From contig CM076266.1 of the NCBI GenBank assembly GCA_038380795.1, positions 29,834,145 to 29,898,144 on the forward strand: a DNA stretch of 64,000 bases. The letters run 5' to 3'. The position numbers were made by a program, and so were the translations under genes. The DNA is from Pyrocephalus nanus (Eukaryota > Chordata > Aves > Passeriformes > Tyrannidae). The notes below the pieces were generated by a model. The model ran no database searches and had not been told where the DNA came from. It saw only the letters and a program-made list of their open reading frames with translations. This document shows, piece after piece, positions 40,993 to 55,012 of the stretch; position 1 is the first letter of the stretch; the number at the start of each line of letters is the position of its first letter.

Positions 40993-43900
40993 AAAGATGT
41001 TAGTGATATGAAAGCTGACCTAAAAAGTTTGTCTGCTGAGACTATTAGACAAATTCTGTGAGAGGAATTTAATATTAAAAAGTTACTCTTTCTAGGGCTG
41101 GTCTTATCATCCATGAGGTCACTTATGGGGTCCCTTCCCCATTGGATAGGAACCTTGGCCTCCTATTAGTTACTACACTGGTCACAGGCAACTAGTCATA
41201 TTGCAGGAGGACATCAAAATAATTTCTGACTGTTGCCACTGTCTTCCTGTTCGAGAAATACAAGCCAGAGCTCAGTGAAAACCCATTTTGTGTTAATTTC
41301 TGAGTACAGTGCTTGTATGTGATTTTTATAAAACAAATATGAAAACTGCAGTTTTGCTTACTTCACTGCTAAGTGCTTTTCACATCTACAAATCGCTCCA
41401 AAATGGCAGAGTATGAAGCAAGATTTTTTTTTTCTTTCTTTACCAAAAGGTTTTATAATTCTTTAATCAAGAATGAAATAGGAGCATTGCCCTGGCCCAT
41501 CTAAGAGGACTAACGAAATGGGAGTGCGCATCTTTTCTAGCCCCAGAAGTACGCTGTATATTTATACAAATTATTCAGATCTTGAGGGAATACAATACAA
41601 AGCCCATAGTGCAAATGAACTAAAAGATTAACATAAACACCACAAAGGGAAATTCAGATTGTGCAGCACTTATGCACATGTGTAAACAGGCCACTTCCAC
41701 ATTGCATGATGGCAATTTCCAGTGTCCGCGGGATCCCCTTCCCTCAATAAATGTTGCATCTCAAGTTGCATCTCACAGAGTGCTGGAGAAGGGCTGGTAC
41801 ACGGATGAGGAGCTGTCAGTTCTGGACACATCCCTCGCTCATGGCCACCAGCGCAGCACCATCTGCTGGGAACACACGCACTTTGGACAAATCTTTCCAG
41901 CACCAGCGTTTGTCACCACCTGTCCTCCTAAACACATGACATCCAGAAAATTTCCAGCCCTCTGACTTTATGCCCTTTTTTTCCAGCAAAGATGACATTA
42001 TTAACAAGCTAATCAGACTGCTAAATAAGCAATTGGCAGCTCGGAGGACTTGGCAGAAAGCACAATACAGCACACAGAAAGTTTGCATTTTAAGTTCCTT
42101 TTCAAGAAGTCACTTAAACACAGTGGTCTCTCATGTGCACAGGTTAACTTCATGGGCAGACATTTTCAAGAGATCGGTACAGGTCAACAATGCTAAAATG
42201 AAGCCAGGAACCTGAGGCAGGGCCCCTTGGACTGAGCAATATTTTTGGGTGTTCAACCCTTCCAAGGAGACTAGTTTCAGACATCCAAAAGTAAGACAGG
42301 AAAGACAAGGGTTAATTCAGCAGAAGGTGCTGCTAGGTGAGAGATCTAAGCTAGTGAGAATAGCACTAGCTGTGTTATTGTGTCAGTGTTAAATCTGTGG
42401 AAGAATTAGTCACATTTCCAAAGTCAAAACTAAACTTCATTATAAAGTAGCACATCAACATCTTTATTAGCAATGAAAAACACCATGCACCCTCCCCACA
42501 TTAGCAACAAGAGCCAGCTGGAAAATTTGGGCAGGCTTTTTTGTATTTATTTTTTTCTCAGAATTTTTTTTCTGCTCAGGAAAACATCCATTGGAGGGAG
42601 CTGAACCCCTGGTGGAAATCAGAAAGATTCTACCCTGAAAGGGTACTCCAGGACACAATTTCTGCAACCTCAGAAGGGCTGGTTAGGCATATGGGCAACA
42701 CACTGAGACAACTATACTGCTGCTGCTGCAGGAAATACCTCAATTTGTCCTTCCTCTGGGATCTTCTCACCCCATTCCATTATGTGGCACAAGCAGGACC
42801 AGAAAGGCATTACTGAAAAATGTCCAAACTTGTTTTTTACAGAAAGAAATACTCTATTCAGTGGTTTCATGGTTTTTTGGGGTGAGGCATTTTTGGCAAA
42901 ACCTAAATTCTTGGATTTCCTTCAAAAGGAAAACAAAACCTTTGAAAACTAAGGATCTCTTAGTATGATGTATCTTAGAGTGAGTGGAACTACATTCTAT
43001 TATCTTAAAGTATAAACTTTATATTGAGTAAAAGATATAGCAAAAACACCTAGGAATTTCCAGTGGAGTGGTAGGCGTTATTTGGTATCAGCTGGCCAAT
43101 TATATGTGCTGTAAAGTGATTCAAGATGGCAAAATATATCACAGTTAGAGACCAGATGCTCTAAGGATAGCCAATTGAAGAACCAATTCATCTAGTTTCT
43201 TAAAGAAACTCTTTCACTCCTATTGTACAGAGAAGTCTGCTTGTGTGTTCAGACTTTCAGCAAGAACTAACTTTCTATTCCCTTTAGAATATCCTCATAG
43301 ATTAACAATCAAGAAAGGGCCATCCGTTACATTTTTCAGATAAATGCTTCCTGTTTATCAATGTATCAGAGTATTACTAGGTTTTTATCACTATCTGGCT
43401 ACAGCTTTGCAAATTCACTACACCGATGTGTCCTTTGCTCCATAATGGAATTTGCAAGCAGGGCTGCCATTCATTCCTGAAAAATCCAATCTACTACTCA
43501 CAACCTATATGTCTCCTAAAACATTTTATGATTCTGGAAAAACAATTCCTATCATGAGAATTACATAAAATAGCAAGGAAAACTGAGCATATAAATCTGT
43601 ATAAATACCCAGCTGTAACAACCTCTGGCATTTTAATTCAACATAGTTTAGTTTCCTTCTCATAAAAATGGTTTTATTTCACAAAAGGTACATTTTAACA
43701 CGGGGATTACTATTATTTGAATATTCTGAATGACAGTCCTGATTAATTCTTTTTTCTGACTACTTTTAGCAACAAAAATGAACAGGAGGGAAGGTCACTG
43801 AGACCAGCAGTGTTCCTGAATCCAGCTGGAGACTGCTAGCAGCAGCTATTTACAGTTTGAATAGACAAATCCACAAGCCTTAAATATTTTTAAAGAGCTA

Positions 43901-46900
43901 AATCAATTAGTCAATATTTAAAGGCCATGTAGGATAAAATTCTTTGTTCAATTGCCCCTGCAAATGTTACTGCTGTTATCTCACGTGTACAGGGCACAGT
44001 GGCAACTTCCAGGCTCCATTAGCTGGTGTCTCACTCTGGGAACCAAAGACACCGAAAATAATGGTCCCTCACCCAAAACCTTGCCATTTAAACCGTGAGT
44101 CTTCCTGAAAGGATGATATGAGAGATTATCTGGGAGGGGATAATAAAAATGTTTACGTTGTGCATCCTAGTGAATACTATTGCAGGGTATATAATACCTT
44201 TTCAGAACAGTATCTCTCAATCTCCGCTCGACTAAGGAGGTGTGCTGGTTTAGTTTGGTTTTTACAGCAAAAATAGGCTACAGCCTTTTTATAGGCTATG
44301 TACTAATTCATATTATATAGCTTGAAGCCTTCATGTATGGTGGAGCAGCAAGCAGAAGGAACAGAAATGGCAGTCTCCTCACAGAGCATGCCAGGATTTC
44401 TCTTTCCACAGTCTTCTGCTTCTCCTATTTCTTTTCCTTCTCCCAAAATGCAGAGGCTTGTACATGTGTAAAATCTGGCTGTGCTGGCAGAGCACAAACT
44501 CCAGCTTGTAGGGCCAGCACATGCTGGTCAGGGAGGTTTGCTGTCACCCTGAAAGAGAACAACAGATACAAAATCCAAGGTGAGGGTTCCAGCATACTGG
44601 TTCTGGCAAGGAGGCATTTGTTGCTCTCATTCACATTGGGGTATGCCCTTAGCATCCACTGACACATAAAAGACATAGGTGTCAGGGAAATGATTGTCTG
44701 GCCATTGATTTCCATCAGCTTTCAGGCCATCTTTCAATCCTTACATTACCCATTCAAAACAATGGGTTGGGTAAAACATCACCTAAGGCTTCAAAGCCCT
44801 AGGCCAGTGCCCTGCAGAAGTGAGAGCAGAGCTTCCTAGAAAGCCCCCAACTCAGAACTGGAGGGCTGTGCCTGCCAGAACCACGTGCCAGAGGGCCTTG
44901 CATACTTTGTATATTTTAACAACACTTATGCTGGGTTTTGTCCTACTAATAAGATTCAACTGAACTTGACAGTCTCTGCCTAGCATTCCCTGCTCAACAC
45001 TGCTGGGGACAAAAAGGGTCTCACTGGGGTGCCAGGGTGTTTTACTAAGAGATCAGGCAGTGACTTGTACAGGACCATTTCATTGCTCATTCTCTGCAGT
45101 TAAGCTAGACCAAGAAAACCCATTGCAGAGCTCTATGCAACTCCATGTTAGCCTCCAGGCAGTGCGATACGTCCAGTGCACCAACAAATTCCAAAGTGAA
45201 CGTAAGGACTCAGCACAGCCTCTGAACTGCTCACAATAACATCCTTCCCATCCCACTCCACACAAAATATTTATTTGGGGAAAGAGGAGGATGAGGGTAT
45301 CGGAAAACAGGTATCTGAAAAAGCAGCATCAAAATTAAATGCTGCACATAGTTTCTGACTTTTTTAACGAGGCAGCAATGTGTTTATTTATCTTTCTGTT
45401 TTAACAGATACAGCCTATAGAGTAAGGGAACATATTTTATTCATGGAAGCCTGTAACTACACCAAAGAAAAGATGTTAGTTAAAAATATCCAAACAGATT
45501 CCTGATTAGAAATAATTATTTGTCTTTGTTTATAACTTTTAATTTCCTAAGTAGCCCGGAACAAGAAGCTAACAGCCCTCAGGAAGACCACAATGCAGAT
45601 TTATGTGGCAAAAATAAATGTTTAAATGTTATGGGACAATGGAGAAAAGACAAGGTACCAAGTGTATCCTGCGGCACAGAGAGAGGTTTCAGTTCAGCAT
45701 GTGCCTAGCCCCAGTCACCTTGAATCCCTGAAGGCATCATTCTTAGCCCACATAAGGCAACTGACTGATTTCACTTGTCTCTTTTCAGACTGTTGAGCAT
45801 ACAAAATGAATACAAATTATTATCTGTCTGTTTTCAAGGTTCAAAACAGAATACGAAACTCAAACACAAGCTGCAAAGATAAACAAATATTTGCATATAC
45901 ACAAGAGCAACTTATATACTTTTAATGAAAATAAATACATTGTTTACATTTATTTGTAATTTCTCTGCACAGCACAAACTAGATATATAAATGATTTTTC
46001 TGTAAATTCACATGGAGACCAAGGAAGAGGCTCATTAATTGGAACGCTCCTGAAAAATCATTCAGATGCGCCATGTACAGAAACACATTATTTCCACATA
46101 GGGATTAATACTTCTTTACAGCTACTAGCTTGTGTACCCCAAATTTTGGAAGCCCTCAGGAACATTGAGGCACTTCTAGTCATAAAGCTCTGTCAGCAAG
46201 TGTAAGCTCTCTCCCCTCCAGCAGGTCTTCTCCTAAGCAAGATGTCCCCTGACACCCAGTCCTGCCTGGAACTCTGTTCAAGATCTTATAATCGGAAGCT
46301 CTGTAAGCAGTAGGACAAGACCAGATATCTGACATCTCTCTTTTCTGTTGATTCTCTCATGTTTAATAAATGGTGAACCTTTCTTTCCATGGATATGGAG
46401 AGATATCCCATCAATATGGATGTCCATCTTCATGAAATATGCAGGAATTTAATAGCTCTGTGGTCTCTGTCCCGCCACAGTCAAATTTAGACAAATTGCC
46501 CAATGCTTACTCAGAGGCCAGGAAGGAATGACTGACATATATATGCTGGTACACGAAAAGTGAATGCAGCACAACCACTGCAGCCAAAAAGGAAACAGAC
46601 TGCCTCGCGGTTCTGACCTGTCTGTGAAACAGTGACAACAATATTGCTATTAACTGAGAATTATCCCTTATTGCCAGCCTTATTACAGGTGAGTAAGCAT
46701 TTGAAAGAGACTTTCCTGAGCTGCAAGGAATGTACTTCTTCATAGACATTGTAACATCAGAGAAGACCTGCTCTTTATTTCTGTACCCTGTGCTGTGTGA
46801 AGACGTAACCTCACTTCTCACCTGATCATCACGATTAATGCAAAGCACACCAATTCTCATGTTGAGCAACATGCCAAATCAGAAGTGGAAGTACAGTTTC

Positions 46901-49900
46901 AATTATCATCATGAATAAAAGTCTTTAAACCATCCATGTACAGTCTCTGCTCAGATAGTGTTCATGTCTTCATGCCTTCGCCATGTCACCTCATCATCTT
47001 GAGATAGCTCATTCAGTTGTTGTCAGCTGACTGATCCAGGGATCAGGAATATAACTACTCACTTTAGAATTCTACCAATGTAATAGTAATTGTAATATTA
47101 TGCAAAAAACCTACAGTAGAATCATGACTCATAATGAGGTTTCAGAGCTGTTGTGTTACATTATTAAAGGACGTTTTCCCTATTTGGTGTCAAAGGAATT
47201 GTTCCAGAAAGTGACAAGGCTGAAGGGCAGCCCAGCAAATAATTCCTCCTTTAACAGCAAAACATCTAATTTCTTCATTAATTATGTATTTGTCTACACC
47301 AACAGGTAGCAAGACATTCTGCATTCTGATCAGCTCTCCGCAGTCACAGAGCTGTTCTTTGTGGGAAAATTACTCCAGAAATAAGACTTTCCATAATTAC
47401 TTCCATGCTCTGTCTGACCCACCAAATGACAGCCAAGCCAAAGAGTGGACACTCCTGCAGTTAGCACAGTATGGAACTCAGGGCATCACAAACACATCAA
47501 CAATCTTCATGCTGATTAGAAAAATATTTATCTAGGTGAAGAGATGAAAAAGAAATTATCTGTCCCTAAGTGCTGGCTAAGCAGCAGGACATATAGACAG
47601 GGAGTATTTAGATTTTAAATGAACCTGTCTTCTCATACACAGAATGTAAATAGCTAAGATATCACTTGGAGGTTATGACCTAGACACTCAGCCCATCGAA
47701 GTATGAAGATATCCAAGCGATGTCAATATTAACCAAATAATGTATGCTGAATGCAACTTCCTGCTAAATGGGTGCCTTGCTTTGACCTAGCATCAATGAA
47801 TTTTACATCCAACCATCACCTACTATGTGCCTGGTTTATCTGAAGATAATATTCTGCTGTTTTTAAATAGCACATCTAATTACAAATGAAAAGCTAAGAA
47901 GACTAAAGGAAGTAAATCTCTGCTCTCCTCTCCTCTTTCCTTCACAGCAAGATGTTGCACACATGAACCAATGATGTCAGCTTTCATGCAACTCTTCCCA
48001 TATATTATCCTGAATATGCTGGTGGGAAAATGTTCAGTGGTAAAGACAGTAAACATTTTACTAGGGTTGTGTGCTGCTTTGGTTAGGGAAGCTTTATAGT
48101 CAGTGTATTGTGCAATACAGTCAGCATGGCTGAAACAATTACGTTTCATCAACTGTAAAAGGTACTTTCATTGCTAAAGAGTAACACGGTCTCAAAAAAA
48201 ACAGGTAAGCTGCAGATATTTCCTAGAGATCTGCAGCTCTAAAAAACATAAAGTAAATTTAAATACACTCCTCAGGTTCAAAACTACATATAAAAACTAT
48301 ACAACATATTAGGGAATGTGATCTGATGCTTATGGATGAATCTTTCAAGGAAGAAAAAACATGGCAAGTTATTCTGAGGCTCCACGCTCGTCAGCCACCC
48401 TGACACTATTAAGCAGACAGAGATGGAAGGCCTTAATGGATGACCATAGCACAAGAAATTGAACCTAGGAGCCAGTCACTGTTCAATGCCCAACAGCAAG
48501 ATTAATTAGGACTTAGATTTGGGTTCCAGTTTGCGATTGATCACTGTCACTGTTCAAAGTTCAGGCTCTCTTTACTTTTCCTAGGAGCACTGCTGAAGAT
48601 GATCCCCCCCTGTTTCTTCAGTCAGCCTGAATCACAGAAAAGTTTCCTATTACTGTGTTTAGTCTTCACCACTCCTTTCTTTTCTCAAGAGTGATTTTCT
48701 GAAGCAATTCGCCATTTTTTTTGTTCTGTTTTCTAGCACTGTTTTCAATTATTATCTACTGGTTTATTACATTCTATCTACACCTTACTGCCCCCTACCA
48801 TTCCTAACTCTATGCCTTTTCTAGCTCTGATTAACTCAACTTTCAGTTCCTTTTTCCCTTTCTTTTTTAACTTTCTGATATAGAAACCACACTTCATAAT
48901 CTTTTTTGGCAGGAGGATGGAGGTCATGTACTTGCTGGTGTGCAGATGCTTTCCTCCTAAGCCCCACATCTTTTTCATCCAGCCACCAAAAGAAGTTGAT
49001 TCTAAAGGCAGATTTAGTGGTAGGTACATGGTTATGTATTACCTAGTTAAAGAAACATGTTTTATTTAGAGAATGTTAAAATAAATTCAGACTGAGAACA
49101 TAGTCCTCTATTTGACTAATTAATCCTCTACTGCATATCTCTCTTGCAGATGTATTTTTTGAATCTCTAATTTCAGCTAGCTAGTTAGTTTATTTCTTAA
49201 ACCTCTAACAGTAGAAGTTTTAAAAAGAGCCATAAATGAAAAGGAATAAATCAGAATACAAACCTCACACAGGAACTGCCTTGTGGAACCTTAAAACCGA
49301 TTAGTGCCACTTTCTGTAAGGTTCAGATCAGATGTGATTATCTGGAAAGTCAGTCTTCCAGAATAAATGTCAAGCAGCATGATTACCAAAAAAAAAGGCA
49401 AGTGGTATAGATGACTTTCAAGCCTTGCAAAGCTCAGTGTGAGAGGTCCTTATCCCTCCTATGACTACCCTTTGACAGAAACCAAAGGAGCACAAAAATT
49501 GCCAGTGGAAATTGATTCCATACAATCAATAATTTTGATTTTCATGCTGCCACAATTCAGTAGTAAATTAGGAATCAGAGGATCTATCAAGAAATGCCAG
49601 ATGGTTCATTACAAAATACAGCAGCTGTCCTTTTTCCTCCACTGACTCATTTTAAACTGGTGGAAAATGAAGTTACTTTAATCTCCCCTGTACAGCTCTA
49701 TAATAAAAACAAGCATCAAAACAAAGGTTGAGATATCCAGCTAGTCACTGGATTCAGGTGAATCCATTCTACCATCATGATGCCACACAGTGCAATCACT
49801 CAGCTGTTTCACAAAAACAGATCACGTATTTCCACCGTGGTATCTCTGCTCTCAGCACCGTACTGGCCCTTGTCCAGCAGAGCTCGTGGTGTCAGGGCAG

Positions 49901-52545
49901 ACAAGCAGACAGCTGTCAGGAGAAACCGGATCAACACCTATACAGGTGAGCTATCGAGGGCATGAATCGAACACAGACATTGTACCTCAAGCCCAACATG
50001 GGTAGTTTGCACGATACTCATTAGATGCCACGTCAAAGGTGGCTCCTCCCTTATGTCCTGGGAGTGAAAACCCAAGGCAGTTTTAGAAGGATGTACATGA
50101 ATGGCTTGAGAAAAGCAAAACAAAAAAAAACAAAACAAAACACTTACTTTAACAGATTACCAATACACCTACTTCCAAAACACCTCTGTATTTGAACAGA
50201 AAGCAGGGGATAAAGAAGTTACTTAAAAATCATATCAATGTTTACTATCTTTGGATTCTACCTTTGCGAACCCAATAGCTCAGAACTGTTAATAAATAAA
50301 TAAATCCTTGGGGTTAATAAAGGATAGGTTCTTAGATACATTGGACTAAAACACTTTACTTTTTCAATTTAGTTGTATTACTTAAGGGCTTAATTGGGTG
50401 TGTTTTAAGAATGTAACAGATCAGGAATATTCTTCAGAGCTGTCTCAGTTATAACAGCACAGCCAAACTCTTTTCACTAAGGTTTGCTAGAGATAACAAA
50501 TCTATCCCTCAGCCAAGCATGAAGATGCAAGCAGTATAAAAAGAAGTAGTCCAGGGGGACATTTTTCACATTGCCTCACAAAGAAAGCCCAGTTCATTTT
50601 CAAGTTAATTCTTTCCAGTTCCCTAGCTAAAAAAGACAACTTAATTCCTGTTGCTAGGTGAGTATATCAGCAAAGTTTAAAATGCAGCTCAACAAAAAAA
50701 ATTATATTATTTGCTCACCTATGTAGCTGGATTATATGTCTATAAATTTCAATCTTTTGAAAACTTTTGGAAGATGAGTCAAATGTATCAAGGTTAGATC
50801 TGCAGCCACAATTTCCCCACACTAGCAATGTAAATTATATTGGTTCAGGAGTTAAGTGCACACACTCCTCTGGGAAAAACATAAATAATAACTTTATGAT
50901 CTTTATAAAAATGTAGTCACATAAGTTCCTTTTTCCTGTTTGGAAGTTCCCAGGCACCTTGGAGTGGACTGGTTATTCTGAGCAAAAAATGGTTTTAGGC
51001 ACCAGGATTCCCTTTTTACTTTCAGACACTCAGTACCTCATCTATTACTGTCTTTAAGTGTCTATGATGAACAAGGAATCAGTGAAACTAAGCAATAGAT
51101 CAGCAAAAGTGGAATCAGTTCTAAAATTTAGATATGGCATTTAGATATTGACATGCAGGACAACAAAACTCAAGAGAGACGAGCCTTTATTTCTAAACAA
51201 TATATAATTTAAAAATAAAGTTTAAACATTTCCTTGTAGCAGAGATTATTAATTCAGATATTGTTGGAATGTGAAAATAACTCATTTTTTCCTCCTTAAG
51301 CTGTTTATTTCCTAAAGTTATTTCCACTTTAATAGCATACAGTTTTAATAAACACTTGAGACAGAATTTCTTTAAATGTCTACATATTAAAAATCTCTCT
51401 TCTTTCAAGTATTTTTAAAAGATGGTTAAATTGATCCACTTTGCAAGACAATGTTTATACTACCTCTTTTTAGCCGTATTGTAAATTGAATGCAATCTGG
51501 TTTTTAACATAATCCACAGCTGCTTCAAAGTGTCCTTTCTGAAGCTCTAGCCCTTTTTCAAAGGATTTTAATGAAGAATGTCTTTAATTAGTATTCAAGT
51601 ACATTTTTGTTCATTTTATAAAAATCTGGTTTGAGTAGAGTTCTCATCATTGTAAATAACTGAATAAATATTAAACTCTTAAAAATTATACTGGAGAGCA
51701 GTAAGATAATTTATACGCCATTCTTACAGATTTCCTTTACTACTGCTTTTCAGCATATCTTTTTCTTCCTCATCTCACTATCAAGCTTAAAAGACTCTGT
51801 TGCACACTGGAGACGGTTAATGGTTAAATTTCATCAAAGCTGAATGTTATATGTAACACTGGCTTTGCAGAACACTGACAATGATAAATGCTGTTAACTC
51901 CCTTTTATTGGGTCCTTTCTGTCCTGAGGACCAGAAGCACAATATAGAGCCAGTGGAGAAACGGTCTAAGAAATCTGTATTTTCTCCTTTGATTAGCTTT
52001 AGATAACCACTCACTGACCTATTTTTTGTACTTAAGTATGTATGTGCAGCATACGAACATGGTAAGCAAACAAAAGTTAAGTTTCCCAGTTTTCCTGTTC
52101 TTTCTTCATCTATGAAGAGCTTTTACCAAAAATCCAGTGTTCTTAGTCTTTATTCAGACTGAGATGTATTATCTCTACCTCTAGATGGAGAAACAAAGTT
52201 ACATGGGCTGAAGTCACACAGTGAGCCAATGCCAATTAGTAAAATATGTTTTTTCAACTACTGTTTTACATTAAGTTTAGTAACTTGAGATTTTCATAGC
52301 ACTTGCTGCTTAGATTGAGCCTTTGTGCAACAAAGGTTTTGTAAGCATGTTCATGTTATCACACAGTGGATGGTCCTTAAGTTTTAGTGTTCTCCGCCTG
52401 CGTTGAAACTATCACCCCACTCAAAGCCCAGACACCAACATTTATTGTTTTCTGACTACACAATCTATTTGAGTGATGTTTTCTGTAGCACTAGCCCTAA
52501 GAATCTGTGATATTTGAAATACAAAGTTGATGTCCTCAGTTTAAG
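40993..52545. other. Intergenic desert, no gene seen
   Basis: About 11.5 kb, AT-rich, with no CpG island and no recognisable exon. A/C simple sequence occurs at 50,118-50,143. At 44,249 there is a short stretch (GTGCTGGTTTAGTTTGG) vaguely like an avian LTR start, but too short to call. Confidence 0.5.
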
Positions 52546-52547
52546 AG

Positions 52548-52951
52548 ACATATGGAGCTCCTGAAGCAGATCCAGCAGAGGGCTATCAAGATGATTAAGG
52601 AGCATCTGTCTTAGGGCAAAAGGCTGAAGGAGCTGCACCTCTCCAGCCTTTGGAAAGGGTACTTCATCAATGTTTGTAACTATCTAAAAGGATGCCAAGA
52701 AGATGGAGCCAAGCTCTTCTTACTGCTGCCAAGCGATAGGACAAGAAGCAACTGGGAGAAACTGATGCACAAAAGTTCCACCTGAATATGAGGAAGAACT
52801 TCTTTACTGTGCGGGTGCACTGGAAGAGATTGCCCAGAGAGCAATCCCACTGGAGATATTCAGGAACACAATGCTGCTTGAGCAGGCAGGTTGCACCAGA
52901 TGACCCAGAGTGGTCCCTTCCAACCTGACCCGTTCTGTGATTCCGTGGAAC
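52548..52951 (+). mobile_element. CR1 LINE, 5'-truncated, directly upstream of TOPAZ1 CpG island
   Basis: The sequence runs from a CR1 ORF2 tail (CAGATCCAGCAGAGGGCTAT) through the 3' UTR (GGTTGCACCAGATGACCCAG, then GTGGTCCCTTCCAACC). It ends in the tail TTCTGTGATTCCGTGG. About 400 bp remain; the coding part has stops and frameshifts. Its 3' end lies within about 50 bp of the first CpGs of the downstream island and 940 bp from the TOPAZ1 start codon. Confidence 0.93.
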
Positions 52952-52989
52952 AAGCCCGTGGCCCCTCAGTGTTGGTGAGCTGGAGGGCT

Positions 52990-54060
52990 CCTCCTGAGGC
53001 GTCGTGCACGAGGGAGGTAATGCTGCTTCACTGAGGTAGACGAACACCAGAAGGAACGGGCGAGCCTGGGTATTTTCCTGCGCGACTCTCACCTCGGGGC
53101 GCGCCGGGCCTTTGGTCGCACGGTCCGGCAGTTCCACACAGAACCTCGTTGCCTGGGGCGCCCCATGACCCGCGGCTGCGGCCGGGCCCAGCAGCTTCGG
53201 GCAACATGGGAGCAGCACCGCGGCCGTGCACACAAACCGAGGCACCACCGCCCGGCCCGGCGCTGCCGACACCAAGGCACCGCGGCGCGCAGCAGCCACG
53301 CTTGGCACCCTCTTGCTGAGCCCCGCCCCGCCGGTGGGGTTTAGGCTTGTGGCCGGCACCGCTGACTCGGCGGGAGGTCGAGCGCGGCGGGCAGGGGGGC
53401 TCTGTCGGGTTCTCGACGGCTCGGCGCCTCGCCCCCGGGGCCTCGCCCTCACGCCACTGCCGCCATTACCCGCCGTGGCGGCAGCTCGGGCCTGCGGGCG
53501 GGCAGGCGGCGCTTGGAGGAGGCGTCGAGGAACGGATCGGTGGAGGAGGGTAGAGTGTGAGGGGGTGTCGCGGGTGGCTGCGGTCAGCGGCCGCCTTGAG
53601 GCTGGGGAGGCGCGGAGCTTCTTCCTCCACCGCCCTGCTCTGTGAGGGGTTGTTGCGGGCTGGGGGGACGGGGGGGGCTGTCGGGAGGGGCTCGCCTGTG
53701 GCCGTGGGCTTTTCCCGAACGGCCTGGGTTTACTGTCAGTCAGGGGGCCCCCCACGGGTGACCCGTGAGGCCTGAGAGGGGTTGTTCCCCCCTCCGGGTT
53801 GGGCCTGTGCCCGCCGCCGGTGCCAGGCTTTCACTGGGGTGCACCTGCGAGCAGGTTTTGTGCGTTCTGCTGCTGCTCTGCGCCCCGAGATGCCGCGGTT
53901 GAGGTCGGGGAAAATGGTATCAGCCAGCGCGGTGGGGCCAGTTGGCTCGGAGGGCGCCGGCCCCGGCTCCCTGGGTGGAGGGTGTGAACCAGGGAGAAAG
54001 CCGGTAATGAAGCTGAATCCTCGCCTGGCGCGGAAGAGAAAAGCAGAGCAGCCCTTACCT
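52990..54060. promoter_or_regulatory. CpG island over TOPAZ1 promoter and 5' exon
   Basis: GC content and CpG density rise abruptly here, with many CGCG and GCCGC clusters, and fall again inside exon 1. A GC-box (CCCCGCCCC) lies at 53,321-53,329. No TATA box is evident, as expected for a CpG-island promoter. The transcription start cannot be fixed. Long open frames on both strands in this interval result from scarcity of AT-rich stop codons. Germ-cell genes with CpG-island promoters are often silenced by methylation in somatic tissue; that applies here only by analogy. Confidence 0.85.
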
Positions 54061-55012
54061 ACCAGGCTCGCCAGCGTTTCTTTTGGGCAGTTTGCTCCTC
54101 TTGAGCCCCTGCAGGAGGAGCAAGGTGAGAACAGCCAGGAATTCCTAGGTAAAAGGAACAAGGGGGTACAGCACAGGAGGGCTGCCAGGAGCAGTAACGG
54201 TGTGGCTCCGCCAGTTTCAGGCACAGCTGAGTGTGAAGATCGGCAGGCAGCAGATGCGGGTGCAGCAGTAGGCTGTGAAGAGACTGTAAGGAGTGGGACA
54301 GGGCAACGTCATCAGCTAATTTTCTCAGGAACTACTTCGCAGAATAAGTTCTCAGCAGGGATTGAGAGGAAAGAACATTGCTCAGACCACCTGGACCTCT
54401 CAGTTTTCCAGGAGGATTCAAGGAGCTCAGAAAAAGACGGCAACTACTGCTGTATGGAAATAAAATTACGAATTCCGTCCTCAGAAGAGGAAATTGAGAG
54501 TGCAGAGAGACATGGCATTTCCTGTCTTCCAGAACCAGGAGGGCTGCAACCCGGAGTGGTCACGTGGAGTACTGAAATGAAATGTACTGACTCAGTAATG
54601 ATGCAGAATGTGCAAATCCCAGATCTTAGGGAGAATTTGGGGGGTCAGGAAGCTGTGACTGAAACAGTACGTCAGGAAGAGATTGATATACCAGAGAAGT
54701 TGAATGAGTGTCCTTTAGTTGGATCAAGACAGCAAGGGACGCAGGAGAAAGAAAAGAAATGCTTGAGCAAGAAAGGTGGCGTATCCAGTCTTAAAAAGAA
54801 AGGTAGTTCTGCCTTGCTAGAACTGCATGCACGGTGTCCAGCATCCCGGAAAGGAGCTGTGAACATGAGGAAAAGGGACAGAAGTGCACTGGTACAGAGT
54901 GTAGATGGACAAGAACAACCACCAACCAGAGGAAAGACTTACAAGCGTTGCACGAAAGAAGAGTGGCAGAGCTCAATCCCCCAGAAAGAACCGGACAGCC
55001 CAGGGGAAAACG
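53890..55012 (+). CDS. TOPAZ1: TOPAZ1 exon 1 (coding part)
   Basis: The frame is closed upstream by TGA at 53,773-53,775, and the first ATG after it is at 53,890 (G at -3, C at +4). A second in-frame ATG at 53,914 has a stronger context (A at -3, G at +4), so the protein may begin eight residues later. The exon ends with AAAACG|GTAAGC (GT at 55,013-55,014), phase 1; without splicing the frame would stop at 55,021. It encodes about 374 residues, with a basic cluster near residue 48 and otherwise charged, disordered-looking sequence. Confidence 0.85.

Noticed and set aside
44249..44320. Possible second LTR start (GTGCTGGTTTAGTTTGG)
   Set aside because: Only about 15 bases resemble an avian LTR beginning; the rest does not continue the match.
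53226..53645. 139-codon plus-strand open frame in the CpG island
   Set aside because: GC-driven open frame upstream of TOPAZ1. It may lie in the 5' UTR or promoter, with no recognisable protein.
52667..53755. 362-codon minus-strand open frame
   Set aside because: It spans the CR1 copy and the CpG island. The length comes from GC-rich DNA lacking AT-rich stops; the product is Arg/Pro/Ala-rich with no family motif and no initiation or splice support.
53782..53889. In-frame extension of TOPAZ1 upstream of the first ATG
   Set aside because: It would need a TTG start; eukaryotic initiation at ATG 53,890 or 53,914 is far more likely.
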